Of a stretch of 64,000 nucleotides of DNA, positions 38,355 through 47,492 are shown piece after piece. The DNA comes from Acidobacterium sp. S8 (GTDB lineage Bacteria; Acidobacteriota; Terriglobia; Terriglobales; Acidobacteriaceae). Where the stretch lies: the NCBI RefSeq assembly GCF_009765985.1, contig NZ_LMUM01000034.1, positions 345,508 to 409,507 on the forward strand, given 5' to 3'. The position numbers and the translations under genes are program-made. The notes under the pieces were generated by a model. It did not search any database. It was not told where the DNA came from and saw nothing but the letters and a program-made list of their open reading frames with translations. The stretch's first letter is position 1; each line of letters opens with the position of its first letter.

Positions 38355-39854
38355 TTAATCGCTCTCCTTGTTGCGTGCGCGTATCTTGAACCATATCGGT
38401 GAGCCTTCAAACCCGAAGGCTTCGCGAATCTGATTTTCGAGAAAGCGCTCGAAAGAGAAGTGCAGCTTCACGTCGCGGTTGGTGAAGAGGATGAACGTAG
38501 GTGGTGCCACTGCTGCCTGTGTCATGTAGAAGATGCGCACCTTTTTTGCCATCGGCACACTGGCGCGCTGGAAATCGACGCGTTCGAGAAAGCGATTCAT
38601 CTGGCCGGTGGAGACGCGCTTGCGACGCTCTGCGGCTACGCGGATGACGGCATCGAGCACGCGATGAACATTCGTGCCTTCGGCAGCGGAGATGAAGAGA
38701 ACCGGCGCATAGTTCAGATATTTGAGGGTGCGGCGTAGTTGCTCTTCGAAAATAGCGCGGTCGGCGGGAGGCTTGCCATCCGTGCGCTTCGAAGTGACTA
38801 AATCCCACTTGTTGACGACGATGACGACCGACCGGCCGCTCTCGTGCGCGTAGCCGCCAATGGTTGCATCGGAAGCGGTAACGCCTTCGGTGGCATCGAT
38901 GATAAGCAGCGCTACGTCCGACGCTTCGAGATGCTTGCGCGCCATGACCACCGATAACTTCTCAGCCATCAAATGCGTTTTGCCTTTGCGTCGGATGCCC
39001 GCCGTATCGACGATGCGAAGCTGCTGTCCTGCGTGTTCGATGACTTCGTCGACGGCATCGCGCGTGGTGCCTGCGACGGGCGAAACGATCGCGCGGGAGG
39101 AGCCGGTCATGGCATTGAGCAGGGTCGATTTGCCGACATTCGGGCGGCCGATGATAGCGACGCGGGTCTCATGCTGCTGGAACTCGCCGTGTGTGCGATG
39201 CGGCGCTTCCTGCGGCGCTTCCTGCGGTGCTTCTTTCGCAGATTTCTCTTCGATGGGTTCTGGCAGATCTTCTTCGGCTTCAGGAAAGGTGAGGACGGCG
39301 AAGACCTCATCGAGCAAATCGCCGATGTTGTGTCCGTGTTCGGCGGAGATGGGGATGAGATTTTTGATTCCAAGGCGGCGGAAGTTTTCGGCTCCAGCGT
39401 CGAGTGCTTCGACGTCGATCTTGTTCACAGCCAGAAAGAGCGGCTTGCCGGTTTTTTGCAGCAAGCGGGCTAGGTCGATGTCGGGTGCGGCCAACTCGGT
39501 GCGTCCGTCGACGACCATGACAATGGCCTGTGCCTCTTCGAGTGCTACCCGCGCCTGGCGAAAGATTTCCACCGGAATCAATGCTTCCTCGTCCGGGACA
39601 ATGCCGCCGGTATCGACTAGACGGGCAACATGGCCTTCCCACTCCACTTCGCCGTAGATGCGGTCGCGGGTAATGCCCGGCTCATCTCCCACGATGGAGC
39701 GGCGCGATCCGGTGAGGCGATTGAAAAGAGTGGACTTACCCACGTTTGGGCGGCCTACGATGGCAAACAGAGGTTCTGCTGCCGATTCAGCCGACTGTGG
39801 GTTCTTAATCTTGGCAGGGCGGGTTCTGCGCGTCGCGTTTTTCCTGGTGCTCAA
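38355..39854 (-). CDS. der: GTPase Der (EngA), ribosome assembly
   Basis: Tandem-GTPase factor for 50S subunit maturation. 499 aa. First G domain: AIVGRPNVGKSTLFNRL, DTGGIVPDEEALIP, NKID. Second: AIIGRPNVGKSTLLNAM, DTAGIRRKGK, NKWDLV. A C-terminal KH-like domain ends IRARNKESD. A Glu-rich linker holds a short repeat (APQEAPQEAP). The start is a TTG at 39854 with AAGGAG seven bases upstream; there is an N-terminal basic extension of about 27 residues. Confidence 0.96.
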   Translation of the reverse strand: MSTRKNATRRTRPAKIKNPQSAESAAEPLFAIVGRPNVGKSTLFNRLTGSRRSIVGDEPGITRDRIYGEVEWEGHVARLVDTGGIVPDEEALIPVEIFRQARVALEEAQAIVMVVDGRTELAAPDIDLARLLQKTGKPLFLAVNKIDVEALDAGAENFRRLGIKNLIPISAEHGHNIGDLLDEVFAVLTFPEAEEDLPEPIEEKSAKEAPQEAPQEAPHRTHGEFQQHETRVAIIGRPNVGKSTLLNAMTGSSRAIVSPVAGTTRDAVDEVIEHAGQQLRIVDTAGIRRKGKTHLMAEKLSVVMARKHLEASDVALLIIDATEGVTASDATIGGYAHESGRSVVIVVNKWDLVTSKRTDGKPPADRAIFEEQLRRTLKYLNYAPVLFISAAEGTNVHRVLDAVIRVAAERRKRVSTGQMNRFLERVDFQRASVPMAKKVRIFYMTQAAVAPPTFILFTNRDVKLHFSFERFLENQIREAFGFEGSPIWFKIRARNKESD

Positions 39855-39935
39855 ATTCTTGCTCCTTTACGGTGACGCGCTGTGAAGGCGAACACTTGTC
39901 TATTATAGAAACCAGACTTCGCTGGAATTTCGCCT

Positions 39936-41930
39936 GTGCCATTAGACACCCAAACTACGCCCGCGCTGCCATCGCTCCACGACTTCTTCGCTCCGGGCGG
40001 AGTGCTGTCGCGTTCGAGCCTGCCATACGAGTTTCGCAAGGGGCAACTGGAGATGGCGCAGGCTGTGGAACGCGCCCTGAAAGAGCACAAGCACCTGATC
40101 GTAGAGGCCGGAACGGGAACTGGCAAGACGCTGGCTTATCTGCTACCTGCGTTGCGAACCGGGCAGCGGGTCATTATCTCGACGGGAACGAAGAATCTGC
40201 AGGAGCAGCTTTACTTCAAGGACGTGCCGTTCCTCGAATCGCTACTCGGGCCATTGCGCGTTACGTACATGAAGGGGCGAGCTAACTATCTCTGCCGCCA
40301 TAAGTTATACGCACTGCGCGACCAGCCGATTCTGAATGGCCTGGAAGAAATTGAGCAGTATCGCACGATTGCCGAGTGGGAGAAGACGACTGAAACCGGC
40401 GATCGAGCCGAGATCGATTCGCTGCCGGAGACGAGCGCGGTATGGGGAAAGCTGGATGCGCGCAGCGATGCCTGCCTGGGACAGAGCTGTCCTAACTATG
40501 AGCGCTGCTTCATTACGGAGATGCGCCGTAAAGCGGCGGAAAGCGATGTCGTCATCGTGAATCACCATCTCTTTTTTGCTGATCTGGCCATCAAGCAGCA
40601 GGCCAAGGCCGCGCCCGATGCAGGCGTGCTGCCGGATGCGGCGGCGGTGATCTTTGACGAGGCGCATGAGCTGGAAGATGTGGCATCGAGCTATTTTGGC
40701 ATCAGCTTGAGCAATGTGCGCTTTGAGGAGCTGGCGCGCGATCTGGAAACGATGCTGCGCTCGAAGCAGGCTTTGAGCAGCGGTCTGCAGTCAGCCTCGC
40801 AGCTGGTGCGTGAGCGGGCGCGGATGTTCTTCGGCGCTCTGCCAATGAGCGCGAGCGGCGAAGGTCGCATGCAGTTCGGCAATCGCGAAGAATTTCTGGA
40901 AACACAGGGCGATCTTTACATTGCGCTGATGAATGCGCTGCATCGGCTGGAGGGCGAACTGGAGCGGGTACGCGGTGTAGAAGAGGCTCCAGGGTTGAAG
41001 AAGCGCGCGGCGGATGTGCGCGAGCACTTGAAGTTCCTGATGGAAGCCGACGATCGTAATACCGTCTTCTGGCTGGAGCGCCGCAATGCCGGACGAGCGC
41101 GTGAGGCGGGTCGCAACACGTATCTGCAGGCGACGCCGATTGATGTGTCGCAGCTCTTGAATGAGTTGCTCTTCGAGAATTTCCCCAGCGTAATTCTTAC
41201 CTCGGCAACGCTCACGGTGCAGAGCGGATTCGAGCATATTCGCAAGCGCGTGGGTATGCGCGATGCGCGCGAACTGGTGGTGCCGTCGCACTTCAAATAT
41301 GGTGAACAGGCGCTTCTTTATCTGCCTCCGGATATGCCAGACCCGCGTGATCCAAATTTTCAGGATCAGGCGACGAAGCATATCCGCCGCGTGCTGGAGT
41401 TTTCCGAAGGCCGCGCTTTCTGTCTTTTCACCAGCTATCAACAGATGCGGGATATCTATGAGCGTTTGTTGATGGAAGTGCCGTATCCGCTGCTGCTACA
41501 GGGGAATGCGCCGCGTCGAGCCTTGATTGAGGAGTTCCGTACGACGCCGAATGCTGTGCTCTTCGGTACGTCGAGTTTCTGGCAGGGTGTGGATGTGCAG
41601 GGCGAGGCACTGAGCTGCGTCATCATCGACCGCCTGCCGTTTGCTGTGCCGACAGATCCGGTGGTGCAGGCGCGCATGCGCGCGATTGAAGAGGGCGGTG
41701 GCAGTCCGTTTTTTGAATACCAGGTGCCGTCGGCGGTAATTACGCTGAAGCAGGGTTTCGGGCGACTGATCCGCTCGCTTGAAGATCGCGGCGTGCTGAT
41801 GCTGCTCGATCCGCGCATTCAGCGGCAGAGGTATGGGCGCGTTTTCCTCGACAGCCTGCCGCCTTATCGCATCACGCAGGATATGGCCGCGGTCAGTGAT
41901 TTCTTTCACAAGCCCGGTTCGTTAGCATAG
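39936..41930 (+). CDS. dinG: DinG-type ATP-dependent DNA helicase
   Basis: XPD/DinG superfamily-2 helicase with an iron-sulfur cluster. 664 aa. Walker A AGTGTGKT (58-65), Fe-S cysteines Cys121, Cys181, Cys186 and Cys192 (RANYLCRHK...CLGQSCPNYERC), DEAH box (242-245), and C-terminal motifs FCLFTSYQQMRDIYERL, GTSSFWQGVDVQGE and QGFGRLIRSLEDRG. No N-terminal exonuclease domain. Start is a GTG at 39936 with weak SD. The 84-aa membrane protein follows 11 bp downstream. Confidence 0.94.
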   Translation: MPLDTQTTPALPSLHDFFAPGGVLSRSSLPYEFRKGQLEMAQAVERALKEHKHLIVEAGTGTGKTLAYLLPALRTGQRVIISTGTKNLQEQLYFKDVPFLESLLGPLRVTYMKGRANYLCRHKLYALRDQPILNGLEEIEQYRTIAEWEKTTETGDRAEIDSLPETSAVWGKLDARSDACLGQSCPNYERCFITEMRRKAAESDVVIVNHHLFFADLAIKQQAKAAPDAGVLPDAAAVIFDEAHELEDVASSYFGISLSNVRFEELARDLETMLRSKQALSSGLQSASQLVRERARMFFGALPMSASGEGRMQFGNREEFLETQGDLYIALMNALHRLEGELERVRGVEEAPGLKKRAADVREHLKFLMEADDRNTVFWLERRNAGRAREAGRNTYLQATPIDVSQLLNELLFENFPSVILTSATLTVQSGFEHIRKRVGMRDARELVVPSHFKYGEQALLYLPPDMPDPRDPNFQDQATKHIRRVLEFSEGRAFCLFTSYQQMRDIYERLLMEVPYPLLLQGNAPRRALIEEFRTTPNAVLFGTSSFWQGVDVQGEALSCVIIDRLPFAVPTDPVVQARMRAIEEGGGSPFFEYQVPSAVITLKQGFGRLIRSLEDRGVLMLLDPRIQRQRYGRVFLDSLPPYRITQDMAAVSDFFHKPGSLA

Positions 41931-41941
41931 AGCAAGGAAGT

Positions 41942-42196
41942 ATGGCCCGGAACCTCTACATTCTCGCTGGAACGCTGCTGCTGTTTGCCCTGATTTCTTT
42001 TGGTATGACGTTCGTTGGCCGGTCACAAACCGGGTTGCCAGGCAACGGAACCTTATGGGCAACAACCGCCTTATTTCTAACGGTAGGCGGCCTGATTGTG
42101 GCCCTCTGCGGTGTGATGACGGCCATGTTTGAACAGGTGGATCGCCGTGCTGAGGAGAAACGCTACCAGGAGCGCAGCCGCAGGCCCCGCCGCTGA
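41942..42196 (+). CDS. Small membrane protein, two helices
   Basis: 84 aa. Two membrane helices (YILAGTLLLFALISFGMTFV, about 6-25, and ALFLTVGGLIVALCGVMTAMF, about 43-63) and a strongly basic tail (ERSRRPRR) that should stay cytoplasmic. AAGGAAG stands just before ATG 41942. No known family recognised. Probably cotranscribed with dinG. Confidence 0.75.
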   Translation: MARNLYILAGTLLLFALISFGMTFVGRSQTGLPGNGTLWATTALFLTVGGLIVALCGVMTAMFEQVDRRAEEKRYQERSRRPRR

Positions 42197-42246
42197 GAAA
42201 CGTTACAATAGAGAAGGGCATTTCTGCCCGAGAGAGCTAAGCAAGC

Positions 42247-42624
42247 ATGTATGAAGTAACTGTAGAGCGCGGGTTTTCCTCAGGACACTACCTGCGCAAT
42301 TACAAGGGCAAGTGCGAGAATCCGCACGGCCACAATTACAAGGTGCGCATCACGCTGCGCGGGGAGCGGCTGGACCACGCCGGTCTACTGCTGGACTTCA
42401 AGGAACTGAAGCATGTCATGCTCCCGGTCATCGATCGCATCGATCACCAGATGCTGAACGACCTGGAGCCGTTTACGGAGATCAATCCGTCGGCCGAAAA
42501 TCTCGCGCGATACTTTTACGACGAGACGAACAAGCAGCTCGCCGAAATGACCGATGGCCGCGTGCACGTAAAAGACTGCACCATCTACGAGACCGACACC
42601 ACCACGGCGACGTACTACGAGTAA
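42247..42624 (+). CDS. queD: 6-carboxy-5,6,7,8-tetrahydropterin synthase
   Basis: Second step of queuosine (7-deazaguanine) synthesis, from dihydroneopterin triphosphate. 125 aa. Zinc ligands His14, His27 and His29 (FSSGHYL, PHGHNY), catalytic Cys23 (GKCENPHGHN), IDHQMLNDL and CTIYETDTTTATY. queE follows 6 bp downstream, giving a two-gene unit. Confidence 0.94.
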   Translation: MYEVTVERGFSSGHYLRNYKGKCENPHGHNYKVRITLRGERLDHAGLLLDFKELKHVMLPVIDRIDHQMLNDLEPFTEINPSAENLARYFYDETNKQLAEMTDGRVHVKDCTIYETDTTTATYYE

Positions 42625-42630
42625 CCTGCC

Positions 42631-43311
42631 TTGTATCTGATCGAAATTTATAAATCTGTTCAGGGCGAATCGAGCTTTGCCGGCCGGCCGTGCATCTTTG
42701 TGCGGCTCGCAGGATGCAATCTGCGTTGCTCCTGGTGCGACTCGGAGTATACGTTCAAAGGCGGCTACAAGCTGTCTGAAGACGAGGTTGTCGCCGAGGT
42801 AGAGAAGCTGGCTCCGGTGAAGCTGGTCGAGTTTACCGGCGGCGAGCCTCTGTTGCAGGAGCGCGAGCTGATTCCGCTGATGGAGCGGCTGTTGACATCC
42901 GGCTACGAACTGATGATCGAGACCAGCGGCGAGCGGCCTCTGGATCGTGTGCCTGCGGCTGTGCACAAGATCGTCGATGTGAAATGTCCTGGCTCAGGCG
43001 AGGGCGACAGCTTTCGTATGAGCAATCTCGACTTTCTGACAAAGCGGGATGAGGTGAAGTTCGTCATCACGAATCGTGGTGATTATGAGTTTGCCCGCGA
43101 TTTTATTCGCGAGCACTCGCTCGAAACCCGCGCTGGTTCCGTGCTGCTGTCACCTGCGTTTATTAAGACGCCAACGCCAGTTCGAAGCACGGAAAACTGC
43201 ATGCTCGATCCGCGTGAGCTGGTGGAATGGCTGCTCGCCGATGGGCTGGAAGCGCGGCTGAGCCTGCAGATTCACAAGTATATCTGGGAGCCTCAGAAAA
43301 AGGGTGTTTAG
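42631..43311 (+). CDS. queE: 7-carboxy-7-deazaguanine synthase
   Basis: Radical-SAM enzyme of the queuosine pathway, following QueD. 226 aa. Cluster motif Cys29-x3-Cys33-x2-Cys36 (CNLRCSWCDSEY), VEFTGGEPLLQ, IETSGERPLD and KCPGSGEGDS. The C-terminal part (SLQIHKYIWEPQ) is standard. Start is a TTG at 42631, 6 bp after the queD stop, with no strong ribosome-binding site, suggesting translation coupled to queD. queC and queF are not in the window. Confidence 0.94.
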   Translation: MYLIEIYKSVQGESSFAGRPCIFVRLAGCNLRCSWCDSEYTFKGGYKLSEDEVVAEVEKLAPVKLVEFTGGEPLLQERELIPLMERLLTSGYELMIETSGERPLDRVPAAVHKIVDVKCPGSGEGDSFRMSNLDFLTKRDEVKFVITNRGDYEFARDFIREHSLETRAGSVLLSPAFIKTPTPVRSTENCMLDPRELVEWLLADGLEARLSLQIHKYIWEPQKKGV

Positions 43312-43349
43312 AAGCGGCACGTCAAGACTTTATTCTCATCACAAAATAT

Positions 43350-43430
43350 CCATCATTCTGACGACCGAAGGAAGGAAAAATCTCAAGCCCGCTTCATTAG
43401 AGATTCTTCGCCTGCGGATCAGAATGACGG
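43350..43430. repeat. Two-arm inverted repeat element, GTCATTCTGA family
   Basis: Left arm CCATCATTCTGACGACC...GGAAAAATCTC (43350-43384). The right arm (43400-43430) in reverse reads CCGTCATTCTGATCCGCAGG plus CGAAGAATCTC. A 15-bp spacer separates them, so the unit folds into an imperfect hairpin. It lies between the convergent queE and 43468-44115 genes and could also serve as a bidirectional terminator. Confidence 0.7.
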
Positions 43431-43467
43431 GCGGCTTATTTCAAAAATTGAATTAAGCCGATCTGCC

Positions 43468-44115
43468 TCACTGCGGCTGCGTTTGCAGGTACTTGTCGAA
43501 CGGAATTTCGAAATAGAACAACTCTTTGCCGTCAGCGTCTTTAATCTCACGGAAGACCAGCTTAGCGCCTTTCAACGGCGCGTTGCCTAATCCCTGAATG
43601 TCGTAGAAGAGGAATCCGGCGCGCGTGGTGTGCGGTTCCACTACGAGGGCTGCATATTCAAATTCTGAAAAATCCTCTTCCACTTTGCGGTTTGGTGTCT
43701 TGGGTTTGGTATGCAGCTTGATTGGGCCGACGGGGATATGTTCCCCCTCTTTGTCTCGGAGTGAGATGCGGCGCTCAATGTCACCCGCTTCAGCTGCGGG
43801 AAGACGTTCACCGTGGGCGGGAATGAAGTTGATGCGAACGTCATTGAGCGATATGGGGCGGTCGCCATTATTGGTAATGATGATGCGGATGGGAAGGAAC
43901 TGGTGATCGAGATAGTTCACGCGAAAGGTCTTGATCTGCTCTTCCGTGTTGTATGGGACCGCGGCGATGGCCACGTGCTCGTTCTGGTGGATATCGACTG
44001 CGGGATAAGTCGCAGCGTCTTTCGCCTGTTGGGGAGCATGTTCGAAAGCCAATGAGTTTCCAACACAGCAGGAAGCCAGTAGTGCCAGAGATAGAAAAGA
44101 TCGTACGCGCATCAT
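43468..44115 (-). CDS. Exported protein of unknown function
   Basis: About 215 aa with a signal peptide (SFLSLALLASCCVGNSLA). The mature part looks like one or two beta-sandwich domains (FLPIRIIITNNGDRPISLNDV, FEYAALVVEPHTTRAGFLFYD) with IPVGPIKLHTKPKTPN between. No family recognised. ATG 44115 or 44112 fits the signal peptide better than the first in-frame ATG at 44136. Divergent from waaA. Confidence 0.75.
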   Translation of the reverse strand: MMRVRSFLSLALLASCCVGNSLAFEHAPQQAKDAATYPAVDIHQNEHVAIAAVPYNTEEQIKTFRVNYLDHQFLPIRIIITNNGDRPISLNDVRINFIPAHGERLPAAEAGDIERRISLRDKEGEHIPVGPIKLHTKPKTPNRKVEEDFSEFEYAALVVEPHTTRAGFLFYDIQGLGNAPLKGAKLVFREIKDADGKELFYFEIPFDKYLQTQPQ

Positions 44116-44172
44116 CCTGTGGACGATTATCATCAACGGTTAAGACTTCAGTAAAGTGAGATTGGTAAGCGG

Positions 44173-45432
44173 ATGCTGTTTCTCTACAGCCTGGCCCTCG
44201 CTCTTGTGCTCGTCGTGGGCTCGCCGTACTGGCTTTTCAGGATGCTTACCAGCGGGAAATACCGCGAAGGACTAAGCGAACGGCTGGGTTTCGTGCCTCG
44301 CCGTCTGCGGACCAGGACGGGCGATCCAGTGATATGGGTGCATGCCGTCTCGGTTGGTGAACTGCTCGCCGCCTCGCGCATGATCGAGGAGCTAAAAGCG
44401 CGATTGCCAGGCTGGCGAATCGTTATCTCGACTACGACAAAAACTGGACAGGCTCTCGCACTGCAACGATTCGGCGCTGAGAATGTTTTTTACTTCCCGC
44501 TGGACTTTGCCTTCGCGGTACGGGCATATCTTCGCGCTCTGCAACCGCGCATGCTGGTGCTGATGGAGACCGAGTTCTGGCCGCGCCTTCTTATTGCATG
44601 TCGCCGCTCGCGGATACCGATCGCCGCGGTCAATGCGCGTATCTCGGATCGCTCATGGCCACGCTATTTGCGGCTGCGCTTCTTGTGGAGACATCTGCTC
44701 GACGGCCTTTCGCTCGTACTCGCTCAAAGTGACACCGATGTAAAGAGGCTGCAAGCCATCGGCGCCGCGAATGTGCGCTATGGCGGTAACTTGAAATTCG
44801 ACGTTCGTTCCGTTGCGCCCGCTGCGGTAACGCAGGCTCTGGCAATGCAAATCGCGGATGGCACGAAGGTCCTCGTCTGCGGAAGTACGCTCGAGGGCGA
44901 GGAAAGCATGCTGATCGCTGCCGCGCCAGCCGATGCTCTGATCGTGATTGCTCCCCGTCATCCTGAACGGTTCGATGCCGTGGCGCAAATGCTCCAACGC
45001 AGCGGCAGACCGTGGGTGCGGCGTTCGCAGTGGATGACTGCGCCTGCGCCGATTACGTCCGGGACGGTCTTTCTGCTTGATTCGATCGGCGAGCTGGCCT
45101 CCGTCTATTCGCTGGCAACCGTCGCGTTTGTTGGCGGAAGCCTGGTGGCTGCCGGTGGTCACAATCCTCTTGAAGCGGCGCAGTTTCGTATTCCGGTGGT
45201 GATGGGGCCGCACTATGCGAATTTTCGCGCAATCGTCGATAGGCTGAGGCTCGATGATGGCATTCGCATTGTCGAACCGCCATCGTTGAAAGAAGCGCTG
45301 GACGAGCTTTTTCGCGACGAAGAGGCTGCATTGGCGATGGGAGCGCGCGGCTATGCAGTCTTCATATCGGAAGCGGGAGCGACCGCGCGCGCCGTCGATG
45401 CGTTATCGGCAGTTGTGGAGAGTAGGCAATGA
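44173..45432 (+). CDS. waaA: KDO transferase (3-deoxy-D-manno-octulosonic-acid transferase)
   Basis: Adds KDO from CMP-KDO to lipid IVA. 419 aa, GT30/GT-B fold. N-terminal membrane anchor (FLYSLALALVLVVGSPYWLF), VIWVHAVSVGE, the catalytic region LVLMETEFWPRLL, CGSTLEGEE, and the sugar-nucleotide-binding C-domain VAFVGGSLVAAGGHNPLEAA. First gene of a plus-strand lipopolysaccharide operon; the stop overlaps lpxK by 4 bp. Confidence 0.95.
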   Translation: MLFLYSLALALVLVVGSPYWLFRMLTSGKYREGLSERLGFVPRRLRTRTGDPVIWVHAVSVGELLAASRMIEELKARLPGWRIVISTTTKTGQALALQRFGAENVFYFPLDFAFAVRAYLRALQPRMLVLMETEFWPRLLIACRRSRIPIAAVNARISDRSWPRYLRLRFLWRHLLDGLSLVLAQSDTDVKRLQAIGAANVRYGGNLKFDVRSVAPAAVTQALAMQIADGTKVLVCGSTLEGEESMLIAAAPADALIVIAPRHPERFDAVAQMLQRSGRPWVRRSQWMTAPAPITSGTVFLLDSIGELASVYSLATVAFVGGSLVAAGGHNPLEAAQFRIPVVMGPHYANFRAIVDRLRLDDGIRIVEPPSLKEALDELFRDEEAALAMGARGYAVFISEAGATARAVDALSAVVESRQ

Positions 45433-46418
45433 TACAACGCGCTCTGCTTCCGCTGGTACCGCTGTATGCCGCCGCGATCGCAGCGAAAAATGCTGCCTAC
45501 GATCACGGCTGGGCGCATCCGGATAAGCTGCGGTGGCCGGTCATCAGCGTCGGAAATATCTCTGTTGGCGGATCAGGAAAGACGCCGCTGGTGATCGCAC
45601 TGGCAAAGCTCTTCACCCAACACAAAATTCACGTCGACGTGCTTTCGCGTGGATACGGACGCAGCTCACACGCCATCGAGCGCGTCGATCCTGCCGGAAG
45701 CGCAGAACGCTTTGGTGATGAGCCTTTGCTCATTGCGCAGTCAGCTCAGGTTCCGGTGTATGTGGGCGCGAGCCGGTACGATGCGGGTCGTCTGGCAGAA
45801 AATGAACAATCCAGCACCGGGGTTCACCTGCTCGACGACGGTTTTCAGCATCGCAAGCTGGCAAGAAATGTAAATATAGCGGTCGTCCATAGCAGCGATT
45901 TAAGGGAGAGCCTGCTGCCTTCCGGCCGTTTGCGAGAGCCTCTGAGCGCCTTGCGTCGAGCGTCGATTCTGGTCCTGCGCGAAGAAGATGCTGAGCTTGA
46001 GAATCAATTGGCCCAGCGAGGAATCAAGAAGCCCGTCTGGTGGATAAGACGTTCACTCACAGTTCGACCGGACACGGGAAGCGTGCTGCCTTTCTGCGGC
46101 ATCGCGCGTCCGGAAGAGTTTTTTCAGTCGCTGCGAAGAGAGGCGATCGCAGCTGTGGCGACGCATGCCTTTCGCGATCATCATCGCTACAGCGAGCGTG
46201 ATATGCAGCAGCTGATTACGAAGGCGCGGGCAAACTCGGCGCAGGCTTTTCTTACTACAGAGAAGGACTGGGTCCGCTTAACACCGGCGCAGCGAGATAG
46301 CCTCTCAGCGGTTGCGCCTCTGCAGATCGCTCGTCTGGAGGCCGTTCTGCAAAACGAAGCCGCCGCATGGTCTGAGCTTGAACGGCTTCTGCCCGCAGTT
46401 TTCTCTCGTTCCTTGTGA
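45429..46418 (+). CDS. lpxK: Tetraacyldisaccharide 4'-kinase
   Basis: Phosphorylates the 4' position of lipid A disaccharide at the inner membrane. 329 aa. P-loop SVGNISVGGSGKTPLVIALA (40-59), SRGYGRSS, GDEPLLIAQS and the LDDGFQHRKL motif with the catalytic Asp pair. C-terminal FLTTEKDWVRL is standard. Overlaps waaA by 4 bp; the GT9 gene follows 12 bp later. Confidence 0.95.
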   Translation: MIQRALLPLVPLYAAAIAAKNAAYDHGWAHPDKLRWPVISVGNISVGGSGKTPLVIALAKLFTQHKIHVDVLSRGYGRSSHAIERVDPAGSAERFGDEPLLIAQSAQVPVYVGASRYDAGRLAENEQSSTGVHLLDDGFQHRKLARNVNIAVVHSSDLRESLLPSGRLREPLSALRRASILVLREEDAELENQLAQRGIKKPVWWIRRSLTVRPDTGSVLPFCGIARPEEFFQSLRREAIAAVATHAFRDHHRYSERDMQQLITKARANSAQAFLTTEKDWVRLTPAQRDSLSAVAPLQIARLEAVLQNEAAAWSELERLLPAVFSRSL

Positions 46419-46430
46419 GAAAATCAAAGT

Positions 46431-47492
46431 TTGTCAACAGAAAGTCAGCAGTTGCGAGTACTCATCGTACGGCTGGGCGCTATGGGCGATATTCTTCACG
46501 CTCTGCCGGCCGTCACGGCGCTGCGTGCTGCGCATCCTGAGTGGTTTATTGGCTGGGCCGTGGAACCGCAGTGGCGAGGATTGCTCGCAGCATCCTGTGT
46601 GAAGGCGATAAGCCACGAAATGCCTATCGTAGACCGGCTGCATATTGTGCCGGCGAAGGACTGGGGACGACATCCCCTGCGTGCGGAAACGATCAAAGAT
46701 ATTCGTCGCACCCGGCATGAACTGCGCGCTGCGCGTTACGATATCTGCGTTGATCTGCAGGGAGCCGTGCGGTCGGCTGTACTGGGCAGGTGGGCGCATC
46801 CCAAGCGGCTGATCGGTGAAGAGAAGCCGCGGGAATGGGCAGCTCGTTATCTTTTCGACGAGCAAATACCGACAACTGGTACGCACGTCATCGAACAGGC
46901 GATAGAAGTAACGAACGCAGTGGCCCACGAACAGCTTCCAGTCATGCTGCCGTGGCTGCCTGTAAGTGAAGCAGCCGAGCGGTATTGTGATGCCAGTCTT
47001 GCGGCGTTTGATGGAAAGCCATTCGTGATCCTGAACCCCGGCGCGGGCTGGGGGGCGAAGCGCTGGCCAACAGAGCGCTACGGCGAAATGGCTCGCAGAT
47101 TTTCAGAAATAGGCTATGGAGTGGTCATCAACTCCGGCCCTGGAGAGGAAATGCTGGCAACGGAAGTGAATGCGACGAGCGGAAATATTGCATTGCCGCT
47201 TTCGCCAGCGCTGGATGGGTTGATCGCGCTTATGCGGCGCGCTTCGCTGGTGATTGCCGGCGATACCGGTCCGCTGCATCTCGCATCGGCTCTCGGCAAG
47301 CCTGTGGTCGGCATCTTCGGTCCTACGGACCCGGCGCGCAATGGTCCTTTTGGCGGTGCTTTCCGCGTGCTTCGGCATCCGGAAAGCAAGCGCGACCACA
47401 GCCGCCGCGCTGAGCCCGAGGCCGGATTACTGACAATTTCGCCTGATGAAGTATGGAGCGCTGCAATGGAGTTATTCCCCGATGGCCGCTGA
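46431..47492 (+). CDS. GT9 glycosyltransferase, probable lipopolysaccharide heptosyltransferase I
   Basis: 353 aa, GT-B fold. N-terminal VLIVRLGAMGDILHALPAV (9-27) is typical of heptosyltransferases; DICVDLQGAVRSAVLG; nucleotide-sugar domain FVILNPGAGWGAKRWPTERYG, AGDTGPLHLASALGKPVVGIFGPTDP. Position after lpxK fits addition of the first heptose to KDO, which is inferred. TTG start at 46431. The end overlaps the start of the methyltransferase gene by 11 bp. Confidence 0.88.
   Translation: MSTESQQLRVLIVRLGAMGDILHALPAVTALRAAHPEWFIGWAVEPQWRGLLAASCVKAISHEMPIVDRLHIVPAKDWGRHPLRAETIKDIRRTRHELRAARYDICVDLQGAVRSAVLGRWAHPKRLIGEEKPREWAARYLFDEQIPTTGTHVIEQAIEVTNAVAHEQLPVMLPWLPVSEAAERYCDASLAAFDGKPFVILNPGAGWGAKRWPTERYGEMARRFSEIGYGVVINSGPGEEMLATEVNATSGNIALPLSPALDGLIALMRRASLVIAGDTGPLHLASALGKPVVGIFGPTDPARNGPFGGAFRVLRHPESKRDHSRRAEPEAGLLTISPDEVWSAAMELFPDGR

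Noticed and set aside
39201-39240. Short tandem repeat that could suggest a CRISPR or VNTR
   Set aside because: It is the coding repeat for the Ala-Pro-Gln-Glu linker of Der, about 2.5 copies of 12 bp with no spacers.
38860-39657. 265-codon plus-strand ORF opposite der
   Set aside because: Ser/Ala/Arg-rich antisense frame inside der, with no motifs.
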